NCBI GenBank assembly: GCA_937890735.1
Contig: CALACZ010000156.1
Location: 1-5,880, forward strand
Direction: 5' to 3'
DNA: 5,880 nt
Source of the DNA: an uncultured Bacillota bacterium
Lineage (GTDB): Bacteria > Bacillota > Clostridia > Oscillospirales > Oscillospiraceae
Part shown: in pieces, positions 1 through 5,832 of the stretch
How positions within the stretch are numbered: the stretch's first letter is position 1
Layout of the letters: every line of letters begins with the position of its first letter
Made by a program: the position numbers and the translations under genes
The notes under the pieces: generated by a model
Databases searched by the model: none
The model's input: only the letters and a program-made list of their open reading frames with translations
What the model was told of the DNA's origin: nothing

Positions 1-143
1 GCTACAAGGTTCAGCGTCCGTTCGTGCTGGTCACCAAGGAAGGCACGAAGCTCTCCGACGCAGCGCAGAAGTTCTTTGACTTCGCCCTGTCGAAGGATGC
101 AGCAAGCCTGATCTCCGAGGCTGGCGCAGTGCCGGTCGCGTAA
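1..143 (+). CDS. pstS: PstS, phosphate ABC transporter substrate-binding protein (C-terminal end only)
   Basis: This is the last 46 codons of a gene whose start lies left of the window. The frame is fixed by the TAA at 141-143. The visible peptide begins YKVQRPFVLVTKEG and ends ISEAGAVPVA. This matches the end of the PstS family: a strand of the core (RPFVLVTKEG), a helix (DAAQKFFDFALS) in which the final segment of such binding proteins packs, and the closing 'G-A-V-P-V' strand. In this family the protein is a lipoprotein outside the membrane that binds inorganic phosphate and hands it to the PstC-PstA permease. The signal peptide and phosphate-contacting residues are not in view. Identification rests on the tail plus the pstC-pstA-pstB genes directly downstream, which makes it quite secure. 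Confidence 0.9.
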   Translation, partial: YKVQRPFVLVTKEGTKLSDAAQKFFDFALSKDAASLISEAGAVPVA

Positions 144-156
144 CAAGTTCCTCTTT

Positions 157-189
157 CCACAGCGCGGCGGCTTCCCCGCCGCGCTGTGG
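157..189 (+). promoter_or_regulatory. Intercistronic hairpin between pstS and pstC
   Basis: A perfect 14-bp inverted repeat has arms at 157-170 and 176-189 and a 5-base loop (CTTCC, 171-175). The stem is almost all G and C, starts 14 bases after the pstS stop and ends 9 bases before the pstC ribosome binding site. The bases after it (GTGCTTTCTGG) contain only a short, interrupted T run, so it is not a full intrinsic terminator. The likely role, by inference from other binding-protein transporter operons, is to protect the 3' end of pstS mRNA from exonucleases or to terminate part of the transcripts. Either would give more PstS than permease. Confidence 0.75.
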
Positions 190-198
190 GTGCTTTCT

Positions 199-205
199 GG
201 AAAGG
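199..205 (+). promoter_or_regulatory. Ribosome binding site of pstC
   Basis: GGAAAGG lies 7 bases before the ATG at 213. It decides the start of pstC: an in-frame GTG at 186 would lie upstream of this site and inside the hairpin stem, with no Shine-Dalgarno sequence of its own. Confidence 0.8.
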
Positions 206-212
206 TATTATC

Positions 213-1109
213 ATGAAACGATCGAACACGCAAACTTCAAAAAACCGCGCCGCGAACCACCTGGAAACTGTGGTGCACGGCATCTTCCTGCTGCTGGGGC
301 TGGTCACGGTCGGCTGCGTGCTGCTCATGACCGTCTACCTCATCCTGAGCGGTCTGCCCGCCATCCGTGAGATCGGGCTTGTGAAATTCCTGTTCGGCAA
401 AACGTGGGCGTCCACGGCGGCGCAGCCCGAATACGGCATTCTGCCGTTTATCCTTACGAGCGTCTACGGCACAGCTGGCGCGATCGTTCTCGGCGTGCCG
501 GTGGGCTTTCTCGCGGCGGTGTACATCGCCAAGCTCGCGCCAAAACGCGTGCGCGACCTCCTGCAATCGGCAGTGAGTCTGCTTGCGGGCATCCCGTCGG
601 TCGTGTACGGTCTGGTGGGTATGCTGGTGCTCGTGCCCGGTATCCGAAAGCTCTTCCATGTGCCCGACGGCGCGAGCCTGCTCGCCGCGATCATCGTGCT
701 TGCCATCATGATCCTGCCGTCCATCATCAAGGTCTCGGTCACCTCACTTGAGGCGGTGCCGGAGGCGTATGAGGATGCGTCGCTGGCGCTGGGCGCAACG
801 CCCGTGGAGACGTATTTCCGCGTGAGCGTCCCGGCGGCAAAGAGCGGCATCGCCGCGGCGGTCGTGCTGGGCGTGGGGCGCGCCATCGGCGAAGCGATGG
901 CGGTGATGATGGTCTCTGGCAACGCGGCGAATATGCCCACGCTCATGGGCAGCGTCCGCTTTCTCACCACGGCGGTCGCCAGCGAAATGTCGTATTCGTC
1001 AGGCTTGCAGCGTCAGGCGCTGTTTTCCATCGCGCTGGTGCTGTTTTTGTTTATCCTGCTCATCAATGCCGCGCTGAACTTCTTCCTGAAGCGCGACCGG
1101 GAGGGCTGA
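213..1109 (+). CDS. pstC: PstC, phosphate ABC transporter permease subunit
   Basis: The product is 298 residues, usual for PstC, and forms half of the membrane channel for phosphate import. About six hydrophobic segments are visible: roughly 20-46, 75-108, 118-145, 154-176, 212-235 and 268-292. The Pst permease signature AGIPSVVYGLVG is at 125-136. The cytoplasmic EAA-type loop that docks onto the ATPase is at about 187-207 (EDASLALGATPVETYFRVSVP) and is followed by GRAIGEAMAV (222-231), very typical of PstC. The N-terminus (MKRSNTQTSKNRAANH) and C-terminus (LKRDREG) are charged and should be cytoplasmic. The ATG at 213 is chosen because it has a good ribosome binding site. The stop is 2 bases before pstA. 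The order pstC then pstA, and the GRAIGEAMA stretch, favour PstC over PstA. Confidence 0.96.
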   Translation: MKRSNTQTSKNRAANHLETVVHGIFLLLGLVTVGCVLLMTVYLILSGLPAIREIGLVKFLFGKTWASTAAQPEYGILPFILTSVYGTAGAIVLGVPVGFLAAVYIAKLAPKRVRDLLQSAVSLLAGIPSVVYGLVGMLVLVPGIRKLFHVPDGASLLAAIIVLAIMILPSIIKVSVTSLEAVPEAYEDASLALGATPVETYFRVSVPAAKSGIAAAVVLGVGRAIGEAMAVMMVSGNAANMPTLMGSVRFLTTAVASEMSYSSGLQRQALFSIALVLFLFILLINAALNFFLKRDREG

Positions 1110-1111
1110 CT

Positions 1112-1969
1112 ATGAAAAAGAAAATGTGCCCCGCCAGGCGGCTGTATAACGCCGGGATGAAGGGTCTGATGTATTTCAGCGCTGCGCTCACGGGCGCACT
1201 GGTGCTGTTTCTGGTGATCTTTGTGCTGGTGAAGGGTCTGCCGCACGTTACCTGGAAGTTTCTCACCACATCGCCGAGCTATCTGGGCGATTCAATCGGC
1301 ATTCTGCCGGACATTCTGAACACGGTCTGGATCATCCTCGCGGCAGTCGTGATCGTCGTACCGCTGGGCGCGGGCGCGGCGGTGTACCTCACCGAGTATG
1401 CCAAAAGCCACAAGCTCGTGTCGGTCATCGAATACGCCGCCGAGACGCTTTCGGGCATTCCGTCCATCATTTACGGCTTGGTAGGTATGCTGTTTTTCTG
1501 CGAAATGCTGGGGATGCAGACGTCCCTACTCGCAGGCGCGCTGACGCTGGTGGTAATGAATCTGCCGACCGTGATGCGTACAACGCAGGAGAGCCTCAAG
1601 ACCGTGCCGCAGAGCTACCGCGAGGGGTCGTTTGCCCTTGGCGCCGGCAAATGGCGCACGATCCGCACCGTGGTGCTGCCGGGGTGCGTAGACGGCGTTG
1701 TGACGGGCTGCATCCTGTCTGTCGGACGGATCCTCGGCGAGTCGGCTGCGCTTCTTTTTACAGCGGGCTTTGCACACGTGGTGCGGGATGTTGCGCACGC
1801 GCTCTTCGGCGCTGGCGCAACGCTGACCGTGGCGCTGTATGTCTATGCCAAGGAGCAGGGCGAATTTGAGGTGGCGTTCGCCATCGCCGCCATTTTGATG
1901 CTGCTGACGCTGGCGATCAATCTGGCTGCCGAGGGCTGCACGCGATATTTTAAGAAGAAAAAGGAATAA
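1112..1969 (+). CDS. pstA: PstA, phosphate ABC transporter permease subunit
   Basis: The product is 285 residues, normal for PstA, and is the second permease subunit, pairing with PstC. Hydrophobic segments are near 18-41, 66-93, 105-130, 136-153, 192-220 and 253-274. The family motif SGIPSIIYGLVG is at 114-125, parallel to the one in PstC. The EAA-type loop, EGSFALGAGKWRTIRTVVLP, is at 171-190, followed by GRILGESAALLFTAG (205-219), typical of PstA. The C-terminus is a lysine-rich tail (FKKKKE). The start ATG lies 2 bases after the pstC stop; its ribosome binding site GGGAGGG (1099-1105) sits in the last codons of pstC with 6 bases of spacing, so the two permease genes are probably translated together in equal amounts. 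Confidence 0.96.
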   Translation: MKKKMCPARRLYNAGMKGLMYFSAALTGALVLFLVIFVLVKGLPHVTWKFLTTSPSYLGDSIGILPDILNTVWIILAAVVIVVPLGAGAAVYLTEYAKSHKLVSVIEYAAETLSGIPSIIYGLVGMLFFCEMLGMQTSLLAGALTLVVMNLPTVMRTTQESLKTVPQSYREGSFALGAGKWRTIRTVVLPGCVDGVVTGCILSVGRILGESAALLFTAGFAHVVRDVAHALFGAGATLTVALYVYAKEQGEFEVAFAIAAILMLLTLAINLAAEGCTRYFKKKKE

Positions 1970-1974
1970 GAGCT

Positions 1975-2730
1975 ATGAGCACTATTTTTTCCGTGCAGGA
2001 TCTTTGCCTGTGGTACGGCGCGCATCAGGCGCTGCATAACATCTCGATGGACATCCCCGAGCACGGCATCACCGCGCTCATCGGTCCGTCCGGCTGCGGC
2101 AAATCGACGTTTCTCAAAACGCTCGACCGCATGAACGACCTCATTCCCGACGTGCGCATCACGGGGAAGGTCGAATATCAGGGTCAGGACATCTACGCCC
2201 CCGATGTGGACGTAAACGACCTGCGCAAAAAAATCGGCATGGTGTTCCAGAAGCCGAACCCCTTCCCCATGAGCATTTACGACAACGTTGCCTACGGTCC
2301 GCGCACGCACGGCATCAAAAACCGCGCGCGGCTGGACGAGATCGTGGAGCAGTCGCTGCGCGGCGCGGCGATCTGGGACGAGGTAAAGGATCGCCTCAAA
2401 AAGAACGCCCTCGGGCTTTCCGGCGGGCAGCAGCAGAGGCTTTGCATCGCGCGGGCGCTGGCGGTCGAGCCGCAGGTGCTGCTCATGGACGAGCCGACGA
2501 GCGCGCTCGACCCCATCTCCACCTCCCGCATCGAGGAGCTGGCGATGGAGCTGCGTGAAAAGTATACCATCGTCATCGTCACGCATAATATGCAGCAGGC
2601 GGTGCGCATTTCGGACACGACCGCCTTCTTCCTGCTCGGCGAGCTGGTGGAATACGGCGCAACGGAGAAAATGTTCTCCACGCCGCATGACAAGCGGACC
2701 GAAGATTACATCACCGGGAGGTTCGGATAA
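1975..2730 (+). CDS. pstB: PstB, phosphate-import ATPase
   Basis: The product is 251 residues, standard for PstB. It is the cytoplasmic ABC ATPase that powers phosphate import through PstC-PstA. All catalytic elements are intact: Walker A GPSGCGKST (37-45), Q-loop glutamine 92 within VFQKPNPFPMSIYDNVAYGPR (89-110; the KPNPFPMSI stretch is diagnostic of PstB), ABC signature LSGGQQQR (148-155), Walker B VLLMDEP (168-174) with catalytic Glu173, D-loop SALD (176-179) and switch His204. The end, EDYITGRFG, is also typical of PstB. A ribosome binding site, AAGGA (1961-1965), lies 9 bases before the ATG, overlapping the end of pstA. The last base of its TAA is the first base of the phoU ATG. Confidence 0.98.
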   Translation: MSTIFSVQDLCLWYGAHQALHNISMDIPEHGITALIGPSGCGKSTFLKTLDRMNDLIPDVRITGKVEYQGQDIYAPDVDVNDLRKKIGMVFQKPNPFPMSIYDNVAYGPRTHGIKNRARLDEIVEQSLRGAAIWDEVKDRLKKNALGLSGGQQQRLCIARALAVEPQVLLMDEPTSALDPISTSRIEELAMELREKYTIVIVTHNMQQAVRISDTTAFFLLGELVEYGATEKMFSTPHDKRTEDYITGRFG

Positions 2731-3377
2731 TGAGAAGCCATTTTGACGAACAATTGCAGCAGCTTCGTCATGAGATGATCGAAATGGGCGCGCTGTGCGA
2801 GCGCGTCATCGCTCTGAGCGTCAAGGCGCTGGAGGCGGGCGATGAAAAGCTCGCCGCGAGCGTTGCACCGGTAGACGCCGAGATCGACCAGAAGGAGCGC
2901 ACCATCGAGGCGCTCTGCCTGCGGCTGCTGCTGCAGCAGCAGCCCGTAGCGCGCGACCTGCGGCAGATTTCCGCCGCGCTCAAAATGATCACCGACCTTG
3001 AGCGCATCGGCGATCAGGCGGAGGATATTGCCGAGATCGTCCCGTTTTTGACGGGGACGGACACCCGCGATCTGGATATTTTGCGCGAAATGGCGCAGGC
3101 GGTCATAAAAATGGTCACGGAAAGCATTGATGCCTATGTAAAATGTGATATAATGTTGGCAAAGAAGGTCGTTGCGGACGACGACACCGTGGACGCGCAG
3201 TTTGACGGCGTCAAGCGCTTGCTCATCGCCCGCATTGCCGAAGCGCCGGAGCAGGGCGAGGCGGCGCTCGATCTTCTGATGATCGCCAAATATTTTGAGC
3301 GCATCGGCGACCACGCCGTGAACATCGCCGAATGGGCGCTGTTCAGCGTGACGGGCGCGCATGGAGGAACTGCATGA
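2730..3377 (+). CDS. phoU: PhoU, phosphate signalling adaptor protein
   Basis: The product is 215 residues, within the usual range. PhoU is a cytoplasmic all-helical protein made of two similar three-helix halves. It links the Pst transporter to the PhoR kinase and dampens the phosphate-starvation response when phosphate is plentiful. Both metal-binding repeat motifs are visible: TDLERIGDQAEDIAE (88-102) and KYFERIGDHAVNIAE (187-201). The conserved QQPVARDLRQI segment is at 70-80. The ATG overlaps the pstB stop by one base (TAATG) and has GGGAGG (2716-2721) 8 bases upstream, inside pstB. The stop overlaps the phoB start by 4 bases. Codons 133-145 are locally AT-rich (including GTA, TGT, ATA and TTG) and contain a strong promoter-like sequence described separately. 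Confidence 0.96.
   Translation: MRSHFDEQLQQLRHEMIEMGALCERVIALSVKALEAGDEKLAASVAPVDAEIDQKERTIEALCLRLLLQQQPVARDLRQISAALKMITDLERIGDQAEDIAEIVPFLTGTDTRDLDILREMAQAVIKMVTESIDAYVKCDIMLAKKVVADDDTVDAQFDGVKRLLIARIAEAPEQGEAALDLLMIAKYFERIGDHAVNIAEWALFSVTGAHGGTA
3127..3154 (+). promoter_or_regulatory. Candidate internal promoter for phoB-phoR, inside phoU
   Basis: The sequence shows a perfect -10 hexamer TATAAT (3149-3154) preceded by TGTG at 3144-3147, which gives the TRTGN extended -10 of Gram-positive vegetative promoters. TTGATG (3127-3132) lies 16 bases upstream as a -35 that matches TTGACA at 4 of 6 positions. The predicted start is the A near 3161, about 213 bases before the phoB ATG. The match stands out because the surrounding gene is GC-rich and nothing comparable occurs elsewhere in the window. 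Function is inferred: basal expression of phoB and phoR without the transporter genes. Confidence 0.6.
3363..3367 (+). promoter_or_regulatory. Ribosome binding site of phoB
   Basis: GGAGG inside the end of phoU, 6 bases before the ATG at 3374. It settles the phoB start in favour of 3374 over an in-frame ATG at 3332, which would add 14 residues before the first receiver strand. Confidence 0.85.
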
Positions 3378-4048
3378 TCTGGTGTGTGGAGGACGACGCG
3401 AGCATCCGTGATATTGAGGTCTACGCGCTGCGCTCGACCGGCTTTGAAGCCACGGGCTTTGAGGACGGCACGAGCTTCTGGCAGGCGCTGCAATCCGAAA
3501 CGCCGGAGCTGGTGGTGCTGGACGTGATGCTGCCGGGACTGGACGGCATCGAGCTTTTGCGCCGGATGCGCGCATCGGACGCGTTTTCCCACATCCCCGT
3601 CGTGATGGCGACGGCGAAGGGCGCGGAATACGACAAGATCCAGGGGCTGGATCTCGGCGCGGACTACTATCTCACAAAGCCGTTCGGCGTGATGGAGCTG
3701 GTATCGTGCGTCAAGGCGGTGCTGCGCCGCTGCGCGCCGCAGAAAGCGCCGCAGCTGCTCACCGCCGGGGCGCTCACGCTCGACCCGGAGCGCCATATCG
3801 TCACGGCGAACGGTGCGCGTGTGGAGCTGACGCTCAAGGAATTTGAGCTGCTGCGGCTTCTGCTGCTGCATCCGGGCGTGGCGTTCACACGCGAAAAGCT
3901 CATGGAGCGCGTCTGGGGCACAGACTACCTCGGCGAAACGCGCACGGTGGATATGCACGTCCGCACGCTGCGGCAAAAGCTCGGCGCGTGCGGCGAGATG
4001 ATCGAAACGGTACGCGGCGTGGGCTACCGACTGGAGGCACAGGCATGA
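3374..4048 (+). CDS. phoB: PhoB/PhoP-type response regulator, OmpR family
   Basis: The product is 224 residues: a receiver domain (about 1-118) and a winged-helix DNA-binding domain (about 128-222). In the receiver the acidic pocket is E6-D7-D8, the phosphorylated aspartate is D50 (VVLDVMLPGLDGIE), the switch threonine is T80 (VVMATAKG) and the conserved lysine is K102 (YYLTKPF). In the output domain, LTLKEFELLRLLLLHPGVAFTREKLMERVWG (152-182), the recognition-helix region TRTVDMHVRTLRQKLG (189-204) and the wing VRGVGYRL (213-220) are typical of OmpR/PhoB proteins. Phosphorylated by PhoR, it should activate the pho regulon, including this operon. The start overlaps the phoU stop (ATGA). Calling it the phosphate regulator rather than another OmpR-type protein depends on its position between phoU and a PhoR-like kinase, which is strong context. 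Confidence 0.93.
   Translation: MIWCVEDDASIRDIEVYALRSTGFEATGFEDGTSFWQALQSETPELVVLDVMLPGLDGIELLRRMRASDAFSHIPVVMATAKGAEYDKIQGLDLGADYYLTKPFGVMELVSCVKAVLRRCAPQKAPQLLTAGALTLDPERHIVTANGARVELTLKEFELLRLLLLHPGVAFTREKLMERVWGTDYLGETRTVDMHVRTLRQKLGACGEMIETVRGVGYRLEAQA
4033..4037 (+). promoter_or_regulatory. Ribosome binding site of phoR
   Basis: GGAGG in the last codons of phoB, 7 bases before the ATG at 4045. It supports that start over an in-frame ATG at 3988, which would put 19 charged residues in front of the first membrane segment. Confidence 0.82.
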
Positions 4049-5700
4049 CAAAACGAATTTTCCGCTCCATTCTGCTGGTGGCGGGCGCGGTGCTGCTGGC
4101 TGGCATCGTGCTCATCATGGGCGTTCTGTACGGCTACTTCGGCGGCGTGCAGGAGCGGCAGATGGAGGATGAGCTGACGCTGGCGGTCGCGGGCGTGGAA
4201 GCGGACGGCGAAAGCTATCTGCGCTCCGTAGACACCGACCGCTTCCGCCTGACATGGATCGCGGCGGACGGCACGGTGCTCTACGACACGCAGGCGGACG
4301 CTGCGAGCCTTGAAAATCACGCCGAACGCACCGAGATCGCCCAGGCGATGCAGTCCGGCACGGGCAGCAGCACACGCTATTCCAGCACGCTGCTGGAAAA
4401 AACGATGTACTACGCGCGTCGGCTGAGCGACGGCACGGTGCTGCGCATCGCCATCAGCCGCGCGACGGTCGGCGTGCTGGTGCTGGGCATTTTGCAGCCG
4501 GTCATCATCGTCGCCGTTGCGGCGCTGATCCTGTCGAATATCCTCGCGCACCGGCTCTCGGCGCGCATCGTCGATCCGCTCAACAATCTTGACCTCGAGC
4601 ACCCGCTGGATAACGACGCATACGAAGAGCTTGCGCCGCTGCTCGGGCGCATCAGCCGCCAGCATGAGCTCATTGAGCGGCAGATGGAGCAGCTGCGGCG
4701 TGAGACGCAGGAATTTACGCAGATCACGAACAGTATGCGCGAGGGGCTCGTGCTTCTCGACCATCACGGCTGCGTTTTGAGCATCAACCCCGCGGCTCTG
4801 CGCCTGTTCGGCGCGGACGAGGACTGCGTGGGCAAGGACTTTTTGACTGTGGATCGCGGCGTGGAGCTGACCGGCGCGATCGAGGCGGCGCTGCGCGACG
4901 GGCACAGCGAAATTCGCGCCCAGCGCGGCACGCAGCTCTGGCAGTTTGACCTCAGCCGCACGGGCGAACCCGGCGCGGAGGCAGGGACGGTCATCCTCGC
5001 CTTTGACATCACGGAGCAGGAGCGCGCCGAGCTCAGCCGCCGTGAATTTACCGCCAACGTCTCCCACGAGCTGAAAACGCCGCTGCAGGGCATCATCGGC
5101 AGCGCCGAGCTCATCGAAAACGGCATGGTAAAGTCTGAGGATCTGCCACGCTTTGTGGGGCATATCCGTATGGAGGCGCAGCGGCTCGTCACGCTCATTG
5201 GGGACATCATCCGCCTGTCGCAGCTCGACGAGGGCGTGGAGCTGCCGCGCGAGCCGGTCGATCTGCGCGCGCTTTCGCAGGAGGTCGTACAGGATCTTCA
5301 GAGCGCCGCGAAGCAGAAAAACGTCACCATCCGTGTGGAGGGCGACGAGGTGCGCGTCACAGGCGTGCGGCGGCTGCTGTATGAGACGGTGTATAACCTC
5401 TGCGACAACGCCATTCAGTATAATGTAGACGGCGGCAGCGTCACCCTGCGCACGGAAAAAGCCGGGCAGGAGGCGCGCATCACCGTGGCGGATACCGGCA
5501 TCGGCATTCCGCCCGACGCGCAGGCGCGCGTGTTCGAGCGCTTCTACCGCGTGGATAAGAGCCACTCCAAAGCCTCCGGCGGCACGGGTCTGGGACTGTC
5601 CATCGTCAAGCACGCCGTCCAGTACCATAACGGCAAGATCCAACTCCAAAGCACCCCCGGTCAGGGCACGAGCATTACCGTGACCATACCCATAGAATAA
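4045..5700 (+). CDS. phoR: PhoR-type membrane sensor histidine kinase
   Basis: The product is 551 residues, similar to other Gram-positive PhoR kinases. Membrane segment 1 is at about 8-32, an external region of roughly 108 residues at 33-140, and membrane segment 2 at about 141-167. A short HAMP-like linker (168-200, containing RIVDPLNNLDLEHPLDN) runs into a coiled coil (203-225), then a PAS-like domain (about 227-322; GLVLLDHHGCVLSINPAALRLFG at 234-256). The dimerisation/phosphoacceptor domain has NVSHELKTPL (338-347) with His341. The ATPase domain has an N box with Asn455 (NLCDNAIQYN), G1 DTGIGIPP (483-490), F box FERFYRVDKSHS (497-508) and G2 GGTGLGLSIVK (512-522). All catalytic motifs are intact. 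Its start overlaps the phoB stop (ATGA), so regulator and kinase are translationally coupled. Phosphate is probably sensed through Pst and PhoU rather than directly; this is family knowledge. Confidence 0.93.
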   Translation: MTKRIFRSILLVAGAVLLAGIVLIMGVLYGYFGGVQERQMEDELTLAVAGVEADGESYLRSVDTDRFRLTWIAADGTVLYDTQADAASLENHAERTEIAQAMQSGTGSSTRYSSTLLEKTMYYARRLSDGTVLRIAISRATVGVLVLGILQPVIIVAVAALILSNILAHRLSARIVDPLNNLDLEHPLDNDAYEELAPLLGRISRQHELIERQMEQLRRETQEFTQITNSMREGLVLLDHHGCVLSINPAALRLFGADEDCVGKDFLTVDRGVELTGAIEAALRDGHSEIRAQRGTQLWQFDLSRTGEPGAEAGTVILAFDITEQERAELSRREFTANVSHELKTPLQGIIGSAELIENGMVKSEDLPRFVGHIRMEAQRLVTLIGDIIRLSQLDEGVELPREPVDLRALSQEVVQDLQSAAKQKNVTIRVEGDEVRVTGVRRLLYETVYNLCDNAIQYNVDGGSVTLRTEKAGQEARITVADTGIGIPPDAQARVFERFYRVDKSHSKASGGTGLGLSIVKHAVQYHNGKIQLQSTPGQGTSITVTIPIE

Positions 5701-5701
5701 G

Positions 5702-5736
5702 AAAAAGCCTTTCCCGGAAACGGGAAAGGCTTTTTT
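5702..5736 (+). terminator. Intrinsic terminator of the pst-pho operon
   Basis: A perfect 10-bp stem (GCCTTTCCCG at 5707-5716, pairing with 5721-5730) is closed by a GAAA tetraloop (5717-5720) and followed directly by six T residues (5731-5736). The A run at 5702-5706 can pair with the T run, so it could also work on the opposite strand. It begins 1 base after the phoR stop and marks the end of the operon. Confidence 0.95.
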
Positions 5737-5756
5737 CGTAATTCGTCGTAACGTAG

Positions 5757-5776
5757 GGGCGGGGCTTGCCCCGCCC
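5757..5776. repeat. GC-rich palindrome after the terminator
   Basis: An inverted repeat with 9-base arms, GGGCGGGGC (5757-5765) and GCCCCGCCC (5768-5776), is separated by TT. It is non-coding and lies 20 bases after the operon terminator. There is no T run after it, so it is not a second terminator. The flanking form GTAGGGGCGG...CCGCCCGC resembles intergenic palindromes that I recall being common in clostridial gut genomes, but I cannot confirm copy number from one window. Confidence 0.6.
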
Positions 5777-5780
5777 GCGC

Positions 5781-5828
5781 GGTACAACGCCGCAAATATG
5801 AATGCACCGATGCGGAATGGGATGTACC
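5781..5828. repeat. Nested imperfect inverted repeat
   Basis: GGTACA (5781-5786) is complementary to TGTACC (5823-5828). Inside it, CCGCA (5790-5794) is complementary to TGCGG (5811-5815). The two could form a long, interrupted stem. The pairing is weak and may be chance, but it sits exactly between two strong palindromes. Confidence 0.3.
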
Positions 5829-5832
5829 AAAG

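Noticed and set aside
206..211. TATTAT just before pstC as a -10 element
   Set aside because: The position where a -35 should be is the GC-rich hairpin arm with no match to TTGACA, and transcription would begin within the pstC start region, leaving no leader for the ribosome binding site.
186..212. GTG at 186 as an upstream start of pstC
   Set aside because: It falls inside the 3' arm of the hairpin and has no Shine-Dalgarno sequence, whereas the ATG at 213 has GGAAAGG at good spacing.
3332..3373. ATG at 3332 as the start of phoB
   Set aside because: It would add 14 residues ahead of the first receiver strand and overlap phoU by 46 bases. The ATG at 3374 has GGAGG 6 bases upstream and gives the usual short N-terminus.
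3988..4044. ATG at 3988 as the start of phoR
   Set aside because: The added 19 residues are Arg/Gly-rich, encoded in a shifted frame within the conserved end of phoB. The ATG at 4045 has its own ribosome binding site and leads straight into the membrane segment.
1843..4051. Long minus-strand open frames opposite pstA-pstB, phoU and phoB (about 280-305 codons each)
   Set aside because: All are opposite intact conserved genes, have low-complexity Arg/His/Ala-rich translations, and have no recognisable product. They are shadows of GC-rich coding sequence.
5419..5424. TATAAT inside phoR as a promoter
   Set aside because: It encodes the Tyr-Asn of the conserved N box (AIQYN), has no TG extension and no -35-like sequence at 16-18 bases, and no gene follows within the window that would need it.
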